Source of the DNA: Gammaproteobacteria bacterium
GTDB taxonomy: Bacteria > Pseudomonadota > Gammaproteobacteria > Arenicellales > Arenicellaceae
Direction: 5' to 3'
NCBI GenBank assembly: GCA_030426005.1
Contig: JAUHZM010000013.1
Coordinates: 1 to 21,680, forward strand
DNA: 21,680 nucleotides
Shown here: piece by piece, positions 21,002-21,680 of the stretch
How the letters are laid out: each line of letters begins with the position of its first letter
How positions within the stretch are numbered: position 1 is the first letter of the stretch
Position numbers and translations under genes: made by a program
Notes under the pieces: model-generated
What the model was told of the DNA's origin: nothing
Seen by the model: only the letters and a program-made list of their open reading frames with translations
The model's database searches: none

Positions 21002-21680
21002 TCAATTACTCGACAGCAAGTGTTGAAACCAATCAGTGTCGTGGATGTCCTGCGCAAGGAATTTTGCGCCGTTTTCGCTTAGATGGTTTTCGTCAAAAAT
21101 AATGACATACCCATCTTTAGTGAGTCTTTGACAGCCATGCGTGTTGCAGAAGCGATCGAGCAAATCGAAATAAATATAATCGTCCGCCAACTCCTTTAGT
21201 TGCGTGTTGATCTCGACTGTTTTTGGGTGCGGCGGTGTTCTCAGCTCATGCGACTGAGGCGTAAAAACGTGGCGGCTAACAAAGTGTATGCCATTGTTTA
21301 TCTGCACCTTCGACCCAAGCACCATCACCTTGGCTTTGGTTAGGCTTTTGAGGTGCGCGACTGTTTTGGGTATCGCGTTAACTTGATTTAAGTGCCACAG
21401 ATGACTGGCTAACACGATGCTGTCAGCGGCTTTAAACAAATGTAGTTGTTCGAGAACCCTCGCGTGCTCGCGTTCGCAGCGTGTGGCGGCACCGCCATAA
21501 AGTCGTTGATACTGATTGCTGGAGAAGCCAAACAGGCTCTTACAGTTATCCCCAATTATCACGGCGGCGATGTCTAGCTGATGGTCAGCGTCGGCGGCAA
21601 TTAACACGTTGACTAAATCGGCCGCCATACTGTCACCGATAATCAGAACTTTGTTGCGATTATCGTTTTCAAAGCCACTC
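21002..21680 (-). CDS. SGNH-hydrolase domain, probably the C-terminal part of an OafA/YrhL-type acyltransferase, cut by the window edge
   Basis: The open frame continues to the window edge and reads NKVLIIGDSMAADLVNVL, so the SGNH block I motif GDS is at 21629-21637 and the apparent ATG at 21628 is internal. The C-terminus has block V, DENHLSENGAKFLAQDI, giving the Asp and His of the catalytic set together with the Ser of GDS. Pairs of Cys (DNCKSLF and RCE; FCNTHGC) may form disulfides. This domain is usually the periplasmic C-terminus of acyltransferase-3 proteins that O-acetylate surface polysaccharides. The membrane domain would lie beyond 21680. GDSM replaces the commoner GDSH. Confidence 0.82.
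   Translation of the reverse strand, partial: SGFENDNRNKVLIIGDSMAADLVNVLIAADADHQLDIAAVIIGDNCKSLFGFSSNQYQRLYGGAATRCEREHARVLEQLHLFKAADSIVLASHLWHLNQVNAIPKTVAHLKSLTKAKVMVLGSKVQINNGIHFVSRHVFTPQSHELRTPPHPKTVEINTQLKELADDYIYFDLLDRFCNTHGCQRLTKDGYVIIFDENHLSENGAKFLAQDIHDTDWFQHLLSSN

Overview
The window looks like a chromosomal segment of a Gram-negative gammaproteobacterium. The housekeeping genes (ilvE, uup, metC, a glyoxalase-II-like hydrolase) read like gammaproteobacterial ones, and the OsmY-like periplasmic protein, outer-membrane barrel, type IV-type pilin and E. coli-like LexA box fit. I cannot name a genus. No rRNA, tRNA, CRISPR array, transposase or integrase was seen.

Left part (1-12.9 kb), compact core-type DNA. 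A truncated ilvE (minus) diverges from a two-gene unit encoding a DGPF/YCII protein and an ECF42-type sigma factor. The sigma unit is preceded by what looks like its own target promoter. It converges on a glyoxalase-II-like gene, which diverges from uup. A minus-strand operon follows: metC, an NhaC-family antiporter (4-bp overlap) and a lone prepilin (no gap). Then come an EamA exporter (minus) and, divergently, a 713-aa protein joining a complete FAN1-type nuclease (SAP-like motif plus VRR-NUC) to a DnaQ-like DEDDh exonuclease, under a near-consensus LexA box. A small membrane protein and a two-BON-domain periplasmic protein with a structured leader close this part.

Right part (12.9-21.7 kb), looser accessory-type DNA. 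The genes are small and mostly minus strand: several unrecognised membrane proteins, a GT61-like glycosyltransferase, a zinc-ribbon membrane protein, a PaaI-type thioesterase, a secreted protein, an outer-membrane barrel (plus) and the end of an acyltransferase/SGNH protein. Six copies of a short imperfect palindrome (core CGTCATTCTGAG...GAAGAATCTC) lie here in one orientation. Five of them sit about 61-78 bp beyond the stop codon (ancestral stop in one case) of a minus-strand gene. One gene with both flanks has been duplicated (17.5-18.1 and 18.8-19.4 kb), and the second copy has lost its ATG.

The points most worth following are the SOS-controlled FAN1-exonuclease fusion, the repeat-delimited gene modules, the self-regulating ECF42 unit, and the coupling of metC to an antiporter of the family that includes predicted methionine transporters.
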